A stretch of DNA of 64,000 bases from Pseudomonas fluorescens. GTDB taxonomy: Bacteria > Pseudomonadota > Gammaproteobacteria > Pseudomonadales > Pseudomonadaceae. The position numbers and the translations under genes were made by a program. Each line of letters starts with the position of its first letter. Within the stretch, counting starts at the first letter, position 1. Positions 34,834-46,533 of the stretch are shown here, in pieces. The notes under the pieces are model-generated. The model was not told the origin of the DNA and searched no databases. It worked only from the letters and a program-made list of their open reading frames with translations. The stretch spans positions 1 through 64,000 of the forward strand of contig NZ_CABVII010000004.1 of NCBI RefSeq assembly GCF_902497995.1. Direction: 5' to 3'.

Positions 34834-37422
34834 GTGTTTCGAGGATTTCTTGAGCGAGATCGCTTGCAGTTGAGCCGTGTTGAGTTAGGCGGCTCTCAGA
34901 TCACTGCCCTCTTGGCACCTACCGGTTATGGAAAAACTGCTCAACTCAACCAATGGCGTAAGGAGATGCTTGCCCGAGGAGGCCTTGCATTTTGGTACAC
35001 CCTCGACTCTCGAGATGACCCCATCAGACTGGTTCGTGGACTGACGAGCGTCGCACGTGCCAATTCAGGAAAACGCGGCTTTCTGGAATCCTTGACTGAG
35101 GCAATTGATGATTGCGTAGAGCCTCACGGGGCCATAATCACTTGGCTCGCGGAAGTGGCTGAGCTCTCTGTAGACGTATTGCTTCTTCTCGATGAGGTAG
35201 ATTCACTGCCGATCAATTCTCGGACAGAAATTCTTCCCTATTTGCTGTCGCATGCCCCAGCCAACCTACACATCGCACTAGCCGCCCGACCAAGCGGAGC
35301 ACTTATGGCATGCGGTGCATTTACCGGGGCTAAGGTTACTCGGTTACACGCCAGCGACCTTCGTTTTCGACTGGAAGAGACATTGGCGATTTTGAATTCC
35401 GCATTAGGTAGTCAAAGTCAGCTGGATACAGGCGTCACTCTTCATGAGGTTACTGAGGGGTGGCCAATGGGGGTGCAGCTAGCAGTCTCTAACCTCTACC
35501 GAAACGGGGATCTTCAAGGACTAATTAGTTCCGTGACAGGTGATGTTAGGCGGTACTTTGTTGACTCTGTTATCGCATCGCAGCCCGTGGATATCGTGCA
35601 TCTGCTGGTACGAATAGCCGACCTGGAACTCATACATCCTGATTTATGTGTCACATTGCTCGGTCGGGAAGATATTAAACCGGCACTCAAAGAACTACAG
35701 AACAACACTCCGCTTTTTACACATTCGGAAGGAAGTGAGTGGATGCGACTGCATGCGCTTGCTAGAGACATCCTAAGTGAACGTTTAGCGATGCTACCCC
35801 GCTCAGAGCGCGTACTGCTTTCAAAACGCGCCTCTTCTTGGTACGCCTCACAAGGTTTATACGAGGATGCAGCTCAGCAGTCTTTCCTCGCAGGTGATGT
35901 CGAAGACGCAATTGCATTAATATCAAATAATACATATGAGATGACTATTCACGGTAAAAGCAATGCGGTTCTCTCATGGTACAATCGACTTCCTAACAAA
36001 CAACTTGAGGAACATGCAGCATTCTGGGGGCCAGTAGGGTGGGCACTTGCAATGAGCGACCGGAACGCTCAAGCCGAACAGTTCGTATCAAAAATATTAG
36101 ACCAGGAAGGCATTACAGAAACCGAACGTTTTGAGGCACATCTCATACAGCTCACGGCAGCGGCTTTCGCTGACCAAATTGATCGTGTAGAAAGTACTCT
36201 TGATGAATGGCCAACCCCTCCCGACACTGCGCGCCCAGGAAACTTACCAATTTACTTTATAAGTCGAGCATTCGTGGAGCTATATAAGGGTAACCCGGAT
36301 AAAGCCCGTCAAGAGCTTGCGCTCATTGCTGATCTATCAGAATTGGATGTTTATTCGCCAGTGTCATTTGGTTTACGCGATTATGCCTTGGGTACCAGCT
36401 ATCTTTGGGAGGGTCGCAACGCTATCGCAGCTCAAACGCTCCAGCCAGCCCTTATAAAAGCAGAGATGAAGCTCGGTCGCCACAATCCGGTTACTTGCAT
36501 GTTAGCGACATCCTTGGCCACAGCATTGTGGGGGTCAGGACAAAATGACGAGCCATGCGCTCTCCTCGCAGGCCGCCTGCCAGTATTAGTGAAATATGGA
36601 CTCCCTGATTCGATTCTTCAAGCATTTACAACACTCGCTTCAATAGCTGATGAAAGTGGTCGACAAGATAAAGCCTTGGATTTACTAGAAGAACTGAACA
36701 CTCTAGGCGAAACGCGATCCAATCCAAGGATGCAAATCGCTGCCTTGGTGGAACTGACTCGCCTCCATGCCCGCCGAGACAGAAAAGAAACGGCTTTCAA
36801 CTCCACGCAACGACTGAAGGCAGAAATTACAAAATCTATGGTACAGATACCAGCTGCCCATAAAAAATGGGCAGACCTGATGATGTTGGTAGCTGACTCC
36901 TATGCTGCTACTTTGCAGGAGAAAAACCATATCACTCAGGAAGGTGTCACCGTAACAGAGAAGCAGGAATCTTTTGCAACTGAGTTGAAACGAGGAATAG
37001 AACTCATTGAATCCCGCCTTTTACGCTCTGAAATTTTGAGAAAATCAGGGAACGATGAATCTCGTGCTATCTGGAGCGAAACCCTTAGCCTTGCGCAAGC
37101 GATGGGTATTCATCGAATGGAACAAATTGGCTTAAAACATAAAACTCAAAATACAACCCAGCCCAGCAATCAGCATCCTGTGGCACCACAAACGACGGCA
37201 GCATCATCATCCAAAGTTAGCCCTCTACTCACTAGCAAAGAACTAGAAGTCCTTAACTTTCTTTCTAAAAGCATGAGCAACAAAGAAATAGCAAGAGCAA
37301 TGGATATTGGAGAGGAGACAATTAAGTGGCATATGAAAAACTTGGTTAGCAAGTTAAATGCTGCTGGACGTAAGCACGCCATTGTCCGTGCCAAGCAACT
37401 TGGAATCATACAAGATGGTTGA
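34834..37422 (+). CDS. MalT/LAL-type LuxR transcriptional activator
   Basis: Large ATP-dependent LuxR regulator (at least 862 residues) of the LAL/MalT class. Walker A is LLAPTGYGKT, Walker B is VLLLLDEVDSL. A long alpha-helical TPR-like sensor region follows, and the LuxR HTH closes the protein (LLTSKELEVLNFLSKSMSNK, EETIKWHMKNLVSKLNA). Such activators bind ATP and an inducer and oligomerise on promoters; AlkS and MalT are examples. It lies divergent from the SCP-x thiolase operon and is the obvious activator candidate for the island. Start uncertainty: the first canonical codon is this GTG, but the in-frame upstream sequence (34756-34833, SVLLKSTPPR) matches the usual N-terminus of MalT-like proteins. 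Initiation may therefore be at a rare codon such as ATT at 34780, behind GGGAG. Confidence 0.93.
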   Translation: MFRGFLERDRLQLSRVELGGSQITALLAPTGYGKTAQLNQWRKEMLARGGLAFWYTLDSRDDPIRLVRGLTSVARANSGKRGFLESLTEAIDDCVEPHGAIITWLAEVAELSVDVLLLLDEVDSLPINSRTEILPYLLSHAPANLHIALAARPSGALMACGAFTGAKVTRLHASDLRFRLEETLAILNSALGSQSQLDTGVTLHEVTEGWPMGVQLAVSNLYRNGDLQGLISSVTGDVRRYFVDSVIASQPVDIVHLLVRIADLELIHPDLCVTLLGREDIKPALKELQNNTPLFTHSEGSEWMRLHALARDILSERLAMLPRSERVLLSKRASSWYASQGLYEDAAQQSFLAGDVEDAIALISNNTYEMTIHGKSNAVLSWYNRLPNKQLEEHAAFWGPVGWALAMSDRNAQAEQFVSKILDQEGITETERFEAHLIQLTAAAFADQIDRVESTLDEWPTPPDTARPGNLPIYFISRAFVELYKGNPDKARQELALIADLSELDVYSPVSFGLRDYALGTSYLWEGRNAIAAQTLQPALIKAEMKLGRHNPVTCMLATSLATALWGSGQNDEPCALLAGRLPVLVKYGLPDSILQAFTTLASIADESGRQDKALDLLEELNTLGETRSNPRMQIAALVELTRLHARRDRKETAFNSTQRLKAEITKSMVQIPAAHKKWADLMMLVADSYAATLQEKNHITQEGVTVTEKQESFATELKRGIELIESRLLRSEILRKSGNDESRAIWSETLSLAQAMGIHRMEQIGLKHKTQNTTQPSNQHPVAPQTTAASSSKVSPLLTSKELEVLNFLSKSMSNKEIARAMDIGEETIKWHMKNLVSKLNAAGRKHAIVRAKQLGIIQDG

Positions 37423-37652
37423 CATCCCCCACAATTAATCGGGATTAATTTCCTATTTTCTTTACCGACGTTAGGTATCAACCTCGATTAACCAGTGAAC
37501 GGATCAAACAAACAGCAACTTCGCTGGATCGAACACTGCATTGGTTATTAAACAAGCAGTGCTTTGATGGTTGAACAGGGTCGAGGAAAGCTTCAGGCGT
37601 TTCAGAAATGCTTAACGAAACAGTCTAGGTACCGATGGTCGACTCAAGAATA
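37423..37652. other. Intergenic, no gene seen
   Basis: Stretch after the LAL regulator. It contains a small inverted repeat (GATTAATCGGGATTAATTTCC, near 37434-37454) but no open frame with a ribosome site and no recognisable RNA. Confidence 0.5.
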
Positions 37653-37677
37653 AAAGGGCCCTCTCGGGCCTTTTGTA
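37653..37677. terminator. Bidirectional terminator hairpin
   Basis: Nine-pair stem built on GGCCC and GGGCC with flanking A-tract and T-tract (AAAGGGCCCTCTCGGGCCTTT core), then TTTTG. Likely ends the LAL transcript and insulates the next gene. Confidence 0.75.
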
Positions 37678-37780
37678 CTCAAACCGAACTCACTTGGTCA
37701 GCCAGGACTCGGCGGTGTCAGAGCCATGCCCAACTGATTCAGACCTTTGCTACGCTGTCCTCTTCCACAGAGGAATCACG

Positions 37781-37990
37781 ATGCCAAATTCAGACCTGCT
37801 CCCTACCCTGCTGTTCAAGATCAACGAAAACCAACTGGCTCTCGAAGCTGCGATCATGGAGCTGACGCTGTGGGTCGAGCAACGCGGATCAGCAGAGGTT
37901 GCCGGCAACGTTCGCGGCGCTTTGGACACAATCAGCAAGAACGAGGAGTTCATCAACATGACGCTAGCGGTGCTGATGACGCCAGAGTGA
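37781..37990 (+). CDS. Small conserved-looking hypothetical protein
   Basis: 69-residue protein (MPNSDLLPTLLFKINENQLA at the start) with no known domain. The ATG at 37781 has AGAGGAA 7-8 bp upstream; in-frame upstream codons have none. It is acidic and helical in appearance, with no signal peptide or membrane segment. It is convergent with gpmI. I do not recognise a function. Similar short orphan proteins are frequent in Pseudomonas, but I cannot name a family. Confidence 0.6.
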   Translation: MPNSDLLPTLLFKINENQLALEAAIMELTLWVEQRGSAEVAGNVRGALDTISKNEEFINMTLAVLMTPE

Positions 37991-38031
37991 CAAACCTTCT
38001 GCCGCTCAAGAACTGTTGCTTAATATCTGAG

Positions 38032-39564
38032 CTAGCCAAGTTCATTCCGAATCAGAATCTCACCAATCATCTCTCTTGGTATGGGAAGCCCCATAATCTT
38101 GAGCACAGTTGGGGCGATGTCACACAGGCGACCGTCCTTCAGACTCGTATCTGACGCGATAGAGCTCACATAGATAAGCGGAACAGGATTGAGAGTGTGT
38201 GCAGTGTGCGCCTGCTGGGTTTCCGGGTCGAGCATCTGCTCCACATTGCCGTGGTCGGCTGTAATCAGGCAGTGGCCTCCCGAACTCAATGTTGCTTCGA
38301 CAACTCTAGCGAGACATTCATCTACGGCTTCCACTGCCTTGACGGCTGCGTCGAAGGATCCGGTATGCCCTACCATGTCCCCGTTCGCGTAGTTACACAC
38401 GATAAGATCATTCTTCCGGCTCAGGATTTCTGCTACCAAACTATCAGTCAGTTCGTAAGCACTCATTTCTGGCCGCAAATCGTAAGAGTCTACCAACGGC
38501 GATTGTACTAGCGTCCTTCGCTCTTTCTCGAAAGGCTCCTCGCGACCACCGTTGAAGAAAAACGTGACGTGCGCGTATTTTTCAGTTTCGGCGATACGTA
38601 GCTGAGATTTGCCCATACCTGCCAGGTGTTCACCAAGGCTATTGACGATATTGTCCGGGAGAAATGCGCATGGCCCGTCAAGCTCGTCGGAGTAACGCGT
38701 CAAGGTCAGCAGTCGATCTTTTGCAACCACATGCTGCCGAGGAAATACATTGAAGGCTGGGGAGATCAGAGCTTCGCAGAGCTGTCGTGCCCGATCAGGC
38801 CGGAAGTTCATAAATACGATCGAATCTTTATCGGTGATTGGTTTCGCCGCACCGATCCGTGTCGCCTGAACGAATTCGTCTGATTCGCCACGCTCGTAGG
38901 CAGCATTCAACGCGTCGTGCGCTGACTTTGCAGTGAACTCGCCCACACCCTGTGAGATCAGTTGATGGGCCAACTGAACACGATTCCATCGTTTGTCACG
39001 ATCAAGGGCAAAGTAGCGACCGATAACTGTGGCTATGCGGCCACACCCTTGCCGCTCCAACTGGGCTTCGAGCTTGGAAATGGACTCAACAGCACACTTC
39101 GGCGCGGTGTCACGTCCGTCAAGAAATGCGTGCACATAGAGCTGTTTGATTCCGGAGTCTGCCAGTACTTGGCAAGCCGCAATAATCTGGTCAATGTGGC
39201 TGTGAACACCGCCTGGCGACAGCAGCCCCATGAGATGCACTGCGCCGCCTCTTCTTTGGGTTTGATCAACCAACGCTGATAACGCCGGGTTAGTCGCGAA
39301 GGTACCGTCCTCAATCGCCTTATTGATGCGGGTTAGGTTCTGATAAACGATACGGCCTGCTCCAAGATTCATATGGCCGACTTCAGAGTTCCCCATTTGC
39401 CCATCAGGCAAGCCGACGGTAAGTCCGGAGGTAGCGATAAGGCTATGCGGGTAGTTTTGGAAAAGTCCGTCCAAAGTCGGCGTGCGCGCAGCGGCATAGG
39501 CATTTGCTTCGGCTTCTGCGCGTACGCCAATTCCGTCAAGGATGATCAATGTACAGGTGGTCAT
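38032..39564 (-). CDS. gpmI: Cofactor-independent phosphoglycerate mutase
   Basis: 510-residue iPGM, a metal-dependent alkaline-phosphatase-superfamily enzyme interconverting 3- and 2-phosphoglycerate. Signatures: LIILDGIGVR at the N-terminus, the catalytic Ser in MGNSEVGHMNLGAGR, DGRDT, MNFRPDRARQL and ADHGNVEQM. The ATG at 39564 is used; an upstream in-frame GTG at 39573 is possible. It is the last gene of the long leftward polyol operon, 92 bp after the MFS gene. With GapN, enolase and pyruvate kinase in the same operon it completes 3-phosphoglycerate to pyruvate. Pseudomonads have a housekeeping gpmI elsewhere, so this is likely a dedicated paralogue. Confidence 0.95.
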   Translation of the reverse strand: MTTCTLIILDGIGVRAEAEANAYAAARTPTLDGLFQNYPHSLIATSGLTVGLPDGQMGNSEVGHMNLGAGRIVYQNLTRINKAIEDGTFATNPALSALVDQTQRRGGAVHLMGLLSPGGVHSHIDQIIAACQVLADSGIKQLYVHAFLDGRDTAPKCAVESISKLEAQLERQGCGRIATVIGRYFALDRDKRWNRVQLAHQLISQGVGEFTAKSAHDALNAAYERGESDEFVQATRIGAAKPITDKDSIVFMNFRPDRARQLCEALISPAFNVFPRQHVVAKDRLLTLTRYSDELDGPCAFLPDNIVNSLGEHLAGMGKSQLRIAETEKYAHVTFFFNGGREEPFEKERRTLVQSPLVDSYDLRPEMSAYELTDSLVAEILSRKNDLIVCNYANGDMVGHTGSFDAAVKAVEAVDECLARVVEATLSSGGHCLITADHGNVEQMLDPETQQAHTAHTLNPVPLIYVSSIASDTSLKDGRLCDIAPTVLKIMGLPIPREMIGEILIRNELG

Positions 39565-39656
39565 CTCAATCACTCTGATAAGTTGGTCGATCTTAAGAGC
39601 AATCGACCGACAGTTTTAGCCGATGCCGGTGATCGCTTGAGTTGATTAGGTATTCA

Positions 39657-40922
39657 TCAGCGCCCTGGATCTTCAGCGCTGGAGAGGTAAGCACATAGCA
39701 ACGCTCCACCAAGGTACATCGCAGCAAAAATCCAGATAAGGAGCTCCATTTGTTCCGCCCCTCCTACAACCGCTACGAGTGCTGGGCCAAGGAACGCAGC
39801 AAGACCTGCCGCAAGCGTGTATAGCGCAAGCGCATTCGCCCGTTCAGCCGCCGGAACCATGGCAGGCACAAGGGCTGTGAGCGGCACAAATCCAGCGAGG
39901 CCAATGGCAAAGACTGCCCAACAGATCGCCGTAAGGAGAAAATTCGGCCCAATCCAAAGGGGGACATAGTAGAGCAGTAGAATGCCGATACCTGACATGA
40001 CACATCCGAACCAGGTGACTGTACGCTTCCATCCGAATTGATCGCCCAATACACCAAACGCCAAGTTAGCGAAGATGTTGGCGGTATAAACGATCGTCAC
40101 GATCTGAAGATACTCACTCTGGGTAAATCCCACCTTGTGCACGAAGAAAAACGGAGCAACGACAAACAGCGCAAAATTCGGCGTCGTGTTCACGAGCCTA
40201 ACAATCGCACCTGCTGTCACACGAGGCCGATGCCAGACGATCGTCAAAGCATTTTTGAAACCCGCGCAGCCGCTGCCCTTCAGTGCTGCGGGGCCGGCAT
40301 GCCTAAGATCTCGTATTCCAAATAATGCGACGCTTGCACCGATGATGATCAGCGTCGTACCGAGCCAAAAGGTGGGTATCTCACCGATCATGGGAATTGT
40401 GAAGCTGGCAAGCAGAGAACCAAGTGTTGGGAGTCCGGCACCGAAGGCGAACCAAAACCATCCTACCGAACTACCCTTTTGATGCGCCGGGGTCGCAAGA
40501 CTGATCCACACCAAAAAAGCGTAGGCAAAAAATGGGTAACCAATGCCCCGTATTGCGTAACTCGCGACAGCAACCCAATGCACATCCGCATGCACACCGA
40601 TGCCGAGGAAAATGGCCTCGAATACGACCCAATTAACTGCCCCGATCAGCATGACCTTTCTCGGCCCAAGTACAGCCGAGAGAGTACCTGCGAACCAAGA
40701 ACCAATGGTTGCGAAAACTCCGTACAGGCTAATCGTCAGGGCGGCCGACCCTTCGCTGAATCCTTGATTGTCAACCAGGAAAGGCGATAGGTAGTTGGAT
40801 TCAACACCGTCGCCAATCATGAATAGCAATAGGCCCAAGAAGCCTGGAAACAGATGGGCTGGAAGCCCAATTCGATCCAAAAATGAGGGAGAAGTTATCT
40901 TCACTTGCGAGATGTCATTCAT
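39657..40922 (-). CDS. MFS transporter, RbtT/DalT/CsbX polyol type
   Basis: 421-residue major-facilitator transporter. The N-terminal block GLLLFMIGDGVESNYLSPFL is characteristic of the ribitol/D-arabinitol permease group (RbtT, DalT), and the remaining helices follow the 12-TM pattern. The ATG at 40922 follows GAGAGG; upstream in-frame codons to 41012 lie in the non-family leader. It is a paralogue of the transporter at 51935-53245, so the system carries two permeases of one family. They may differ in substrate or affinity. It lies between gapN and gpmI in the leftward operon. The likely substrate is a polyol such as a pentitol or tetritol. Confidence 0.93.
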   Translation of the reverse strand: MNDISQVKITSPSFLDRIGLPAHLFPGFLGLLLFMIGDGVESNYLSPFLVDNQGFSEGSAALTISLYGVFATIGSWFAGTLSAVLGPRKVMLIGAVNWVVFEAIFLGIGVHADVHWVAVASYAIRGIGYPFFAYAFLVWISLATPAHQKGSSVGWFWFAFGAGLPTLGSLLASFTIPMIGEIPTFWLGTTLIIIGASVALFGIRDLRHAGPAALKGSGCAGFKNALTIVWHRPRVTAGAIVRLVNTTPNFALFVVAPFFFVHKVGFTQSEYLQIVTIVYTANIFANLAFGVLGDQFGWKRTVTWFGCVMSGIGILLLYYVPLWIGPNFLLTAICWAVFAIGLAGFVPLTALVPAMVPAAERANALALYTLAAGLAAFLGPALVAVVGGAEQMELLIWIFAAMYLGGALLCAYLSSAEDPGR

Positions 40923-41029
40923 TATTATTTTCCTCTCAAGACCGTCGCATTGACGCGGGAGAGCGGCAAACTGATAGCTTGCCGCCAGCCGGGCTGAAAT
41001 GCCGATTACCAACTCAGAAACGGTTAGTT

Positions 41030-42652
41030 CTAGAAGATGTAATCCGTGGTGAGAAAGCTCGAATCGCGGTTTTGAATCACATCGCTGATGAGCTTCTTGT
41101 TGGACTCATTGAACTTCGTCGCCACCAAGGTACGTATGGAGAACACGCGGAGTGCATCGTTTACGGATAGCGTGCCTTCAGCCGAATTTTTCCGGCCATT
41201 GAACGGATATGAATCCGGCCCCCGCTGACACTGAGCGTTGATGTTGATCCGCCCGACCTGGTTGGCGAAGACATCGACCAGATGACCGACTTGTGCGGAG
41301 TCAGTACCAAAAATGCTCAACTGCTGACCGAAATCAGACTTGAGGACATAGTCGATCACAACCTGGATGTCTCGGAAAGGAACGACTGGTACGATCGGCC
41401 CGAACTGCTCTTCTTGGAAGACACGCATATCAGGTGTGACCGGATAGAGTACGGCAGGATAAAAGAATGATTGGCGCTGCTCTGCACCGCCGTCGTTAAC
41501 GATCTCGGCTCCCTTGCGACGGGCGTCATCTACCATGCCCTGCAGATAGTCGGTTTTGCCGGGCTCAGGCAGTGGAGTAAGAGAAACACCTGGTTCCCAA
41601 GGCATGCCAGGCTTCAAAGCGGCAAGCTTTTCGTTGAATTTCCCGAGGAAGCTTTCAACCACATCCTCATGAACGAACAGGATTTTCAGCGCCGTACAAC
41701 GCTGACCATTGAACGACAGCGCGCCAGTAACTGCCTCACTCACTGCGTTATCCAGATCCACATCTGGTAAGACGATGCCTGGATTTTTTGCATCAAGGCC
41801 GAGTACAGCACGCAGCCTGTGCGGACGAGGATGCAGTTTCTTCAGCGCACTAGCACCTTTATTGGTTCCAATGAACGCAAAGACATCAACTTTGCCGCTA
41901 GCCATCAATGCGCTAACGGTCTCACGACCGCTGCCGTAGATCACATTGATCACGCCGGCGGGGAAGCTGTCTCGAAATGCCTCCAGCAGCGGACGGATTA
42001 GCAATACGCCAAATTTGGCGGGTTTGAAAACAACGGTGTTCCCCATAATCAAAGCAGGGATCAGGGTGGTGAACGTCTCATTGAGCGGATAGTTGTAAGG
42101 CCCCATGCAGAGTGTCACACCCAATGGAACGCGCCGAATTTGACCGAGGGTATCTTGTTCCAGCTCAAATCTGCTGGAACGCCGATCCAACTGTTTCAGT
42201 GCGTTGATGGTGTCAACGATGTAGTCACAGGTGCGGTCGAACTCTTTTTCCGAGTCCTTCAAGTTTTTGCCAATTTCCCACATAAGCAGCTTAACTACAT
42301 CAGTACGCTGCTCGCGCATACGAGACAGGAAAAGCTCTACGTGCTGGATGCGCTCGGCGACGCGCATCGTAGGCCACACACCTCGGCCGTTATCGTAAGC
42401 CGTCACCGCAGCATCCAAAGCCACCAGAGCTGATTCAGCATCCATCTGTGGAAAGCTGCCTAAACGCACCTGGGAATCGCCATCAGCCTCAGACAGAAAC
42501 ACTGGACTGTGAACCGAAATAAGCGGGCCGTTCCAAGCTTGTAGTTGACCGCCGACGAGATACTCTCGCTGTTCAATGGGAGCACCGAGGCGATAAGACT
42601 CAGGTACCTGATCGGCACGAGGGAAGAGGTTGGCAAGACGCTGACTGCTCAT
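41030..42652 (-). CDS. gapN: GapN-type (NADP-dependent, non-phosphorylating) aldehyde dehydrogenase
   Basis: 540-residue aldehyde dehydrogenase of the non-phosphorylating glyceraldehyde-3-phosphate type, which oxidises GAP straight to 3-phosphoglycerate and makes NADPH. Signs: MGPYNYPLNETFTTLIPALI, the nucleophile Cys319 in SFNGQRCTALK, and EEQFGPIVPVVPF. The usual general-base motif ELGGK is here GLDAKN (residues 285-290), so the catalytic Glu position is Gly; related Pseudomonas proteins may share this. Start is the ATG at 42652, behind AAAGG; earlier in-frame ATGs at 42658 and 42667 are possible. It lies between tpiA and the MFS gene. The TpiA neighbour strongly supports GAP as the substrate, but a polyol-derived aldehyde such as glycolaldehyde is an alternative. 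Confidence 0.85.
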   Translation of the reverse strand: MSSQRLANLFPRADQVPESYRLGAPIEQREYLVGGQLQAWNGPLISVHSPVFLSEADGDSQVRLGSFPQMDAESALVALDAAVTAYDNGRGVWPTMRVAERIQHVELFLSRMREQRTDVVKLLMWEIGKNLKDSEKEFDRTCDYIVDTINALKQLDRRSSRFELEQDTLGQIRRVPLGVTLCMGPYNYPLNETFTTLIPALIMGNTVVFKPAKFGVLLIRPLLEAFRDSFPAGVINVIYGSGRETVSALMASGKVDVFAFIGTNKGASALKKLHPRPHRLRAVLGLDAKNPGIVLPDVDLDNAVSEAVTGALSFNGQRCTALKILFVHEDVVESFLGKFNEKLAALKPGMPWEPGVSLTPLPEPGKTDYLQGMVDDARRKGAEIVNDGGAEQRQSFFYPAVLYPVTPDMRVFQEEQFGPIVPVVPFRDIQVVIDYVLKSDFGQQLSIFGTDSAQVGHLVDVFANQVGRININAQCQRGPDSYPFNGRKNSAEGTLSVNDALRVFSIRTLVATKFNESNKKLISDVIQNRDSSFLTTDYIF

Positions 42653-42732
42653 AAGCATACCTTTCATAAAGCTCGAACGATCCCGCACGAACATGTGAAG
42701 GATCAGTACAAATGGATATTGATAAACGTGGT

Positions 42733-43491
42733 CTACGCCTGTTGCGCAGCCACACAAATCGCCACGAATGAAGTTGCGTCCAAAGAGGCACCTCCGATCA
42801 GCCCACCATCAATATCCGGCTGACTGAACAGTTCGCCTGCGTTATCAGGCTTGACGCTGCCGCCATAGAGAATGTCTACGCGCTGGGCACGCGATGCGTC
42901 TTGATCTGCCAGATAGCTACGGATCTGCTGATGAACTTCCTGCGCCTGGCTTGAGGATGCCGTTTCGCCAGTCCCAATCGCCCATACGGGCTCATAAGCA
43001 ATCACACCTTTGGCCATGGCACGAATTCCTACGCGATCAATAACTGCCTGAAGCTGAGCCTTCACAATGTCAAAGGTCACTCCTGCCTGGCGCTGTTCCA
43101 AGGTTTCCCCTACACACAACACAGGGATTAGGTTTGCTGCCAGAGACATTTCAAATTTCAAAGCAATCAACTCATCGCTCTCACCAAAGAGCGACCGGCG
43201 CTCCGAGTGCCCAACGAGCACATAGCGACAACCAACGTCATGCAGCATGGCTCCCGAAACTTCACCAGTGAAAGCGCCCGCTGAGTGATGGCTTAAATTC
43301 TGAGCACCTGCCTTGATGGCAGTGCCTTGGCAGCTGGAAGCGACTTGGCCGATATAAGGAAACGGTGGACAAATGCTGACCCGGACACTACTCAACGCCG
43401 ATAAAGCAGGCACCAAGTCGGCTAGCAGCGTAGCGTTCATTCGGAACTGGCCGTTCATCTTCCAGTTGCCGATTACAAGTTTGGTTTGCAT
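42733..43491 (-). CDS. tpiA: Triosephosphate isomerase
   Basis: 252-residue TIM-barrel enzyme converting DHAP to glyceraldehyde-3-phosphate. All catalytic elements are present: NWKMNG (Lys near the N-terminus), VGHSERRSLFGE (His), AYEPVWAIGTG (Glu), and the phosphate-binding YGGSV and GGASL loops. Full length and intact, so probably active. It is 12 bp after eno in the leftward operon. Its presence implies that the pathway delivers DHAP, as expected from a ketose-1-phosphate aldolase or a dihydroxyacetone kinase. Confidence 0.97.
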   Translation of the reverse strand: MQTKLVIGNWKMNGQFRMNATLLADLVPALSALSSVRVSICPPFPYIGQVASSCQGTAIKAGAQNLSHHSAGAFTGEVSGAMLHDVGCRYVLVGHSERRSLFGESDELIALKFEMSLAANLIPVLCVGETLEQRQAGVTFDIVKAQLQAVIDRVGIRAMAKGVIAYEPVWAIGTGETASSSQAQEVHQQIRSYLADQDASRAQRVDILYGGSVKPDNAGELFSQPDIDGGLIGGASLDATSFVAICVAAQQA

Positions 43492-43503
43492 AGCGTCGGA
43501 ACC

Positions 43504-44997
<1,494 letters not shown>

Positions 44998-46446
44998 TCA
45001 AAGAATTTCGTCACCTACACGCACTACCCTGAGGGTGTTCGTCCCACCTTGCGCATTGACGTAATTACCTTTCGTAATCAGAACGTGGTCACCATCGGTT
45101 ACGACGCCCCGCGCGACCAGCTCGCCAACAGCACTCCGATTCACCTCATCGTTAGGAATGGCCGACGTGTCGAACGGAACAGTGAATACACCTCGGAACA
45201 GCGCGACCCTGTTCTGAGTTCGAGCATTTCGGGAAAATGCAAAGATGGGGAGATGCGACCGGATGCGGGACATCAGACGCGGGGTATGACCGCTCTCTGT
45301 CAGGCAGATAATCGCTTTGACCCCCTTCAGATGGTTGGCGGCATACATGGCGGACATGGCTACGGACTCATCGATGCGAACAAACTCCTCGTTCATCCGA
45401 TGCTTAGAACGATGTGCTAAAGGGTGTTTCTCTGCGCCGACGATGATGCGATGCATCGCCTCAATCGTCTCTACTGGATAGGCCCCGGTCGCAGTCTCAG
45501 CGGAGAGCATGACTGCGTCGGTACCATCCAGAACAGCGTTAGCCACGTCGAACACTTCAGCGCGCGTGGGCAGCGACTGCGTGATCATCGTTTCCATCAT
45601 TTGGGTGGCAGTGATAACCACCCGATTGAGTGTTCTGGCTCGCTCAATGATGAGCTTTTGAACCGCGACCAACTCCGCATCACCGATCTCAACACCGAGA
45701 TCCCCACGAGCGACCATGACGCCGTCAGATGCCTGAATGATGGCGTCCAGAATTGCAGTGTCTTCTACGGTCTCGGCTCGCTCGATCTTGGCAATCAAGT
45801 TGGCATCTCCACCAGCCTGATGCAGGAGTGTCCGAGCCAACACCATATCTGCAGCATCACGAGGGAAAGAAACCGCTAGGTAGTCCGCCTGCATCATCGC
45901 GGCAGTCTTGATGTCATCACGATCTTTATCGGTTAAGGCTGCAGCGGAAAGACCTCCGCCCTTACGGTTGATACCCTTGTTGTTGGAAAGCGGGCCGCCA
46001 ACCAGCACCTTGCACACCAGCGACGTCGCACCTGCCTCCACTACCTCCAGCTCAATACGACCATCATCCAACAGCAAAATGTCGTAAGGCCGACTATCCG
46101 TGATCAAGGCTTTATAATCGACTCCGACCTTTGTTTCGTCACCGGCATCGCGCTCAAGTGTCGCGTCGAGAATGAAGGTCTGCCCTTTTTGGAGCGAAAC
46201 TTTCCCCTGCGCGAATCGAGCGATTCGAATCTTGGGGCCTTGCAGATCTGCCAGGATAGCGACGAAACGACCATGCTTCGCCGACAGCGATCGAACGAGC
46301 GCTGCTCGCTCAACATGTTCTTCAGCAGAGCCGTGTGAGAAGTTCAAACGAACCACATCCACACCTGCTTTTATGAGTCCTTCAATCGCCTCTTGCGACT
46401 GGGTTGCAGGGCCTAGTGTTGCGACTATTTTTGTTCTTCGAGCCAT
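44998..46446 (-). CDS. pyk: Pyruvate kinase
   Basis: 482-residue pyruvate kinase, PEP plus ADP to pyruvate plus ATP. Core elements: [46 protein letters not shown] and [14 protein letters not shown], and a C-terminal domain with [15 protein letters not shown]. The start at the ATG at 46446 follows TAGGAGCAACGG. Full length. It lies between the dihydroxyacetone kinase (154-bp gap with a strong hairpin) and eno. It supplies the final ATP-yielding step of this self-contained branch. Confidence 0.97.
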   Translation of the reverse strand: MARRTKIVATLGPATQSQEAIEGLIKAGVDVVRLNFSHGSAEEHVERAALVRSLSAKHGRFVAILADLQGPKIRIARFAQGKVSLQKGQTFILDATLERDAGDETKVGVDYKALITDSRPYDILLLDDGRIELEVVEAGATSLVCKVLVGGPLSNNKGINRKGGGLSAAALTDKDRDDIKTAAMMQADYLAVSFPRDAADMVLARTLLHQAGGDANLIAKIERAETVEDTAILDAIIQASDGVMVARGDLGVEIGDAELVAVQKLIIERARTLNRVVITATQMMETMITQSLPTRAEVFDVANAVLDGTDAVMLSAETATGAYPVETIEAMHRIIVGAEKHPLAHRSKHRMNEEFVRIDESVAMSAMYAANHLKGVKAIICLTESGHTPRLMSRIRSHLPIFAFSRNARTQNRVALFRGVFTVPFDTSAIPNDEVNRSAVGELVARGVVTDGDHVLITKGNYVNAQGGTNTLRVVRVGDEIL

Positions 46447-46533
46447 CACCGTTGCTCCTATTTCGCGCAGCACAAAGCCGTGGAGATAACTTCTCCACTA
46501 ACGAGTGCGGTTCACTTTCTGAAAACATTTGAT

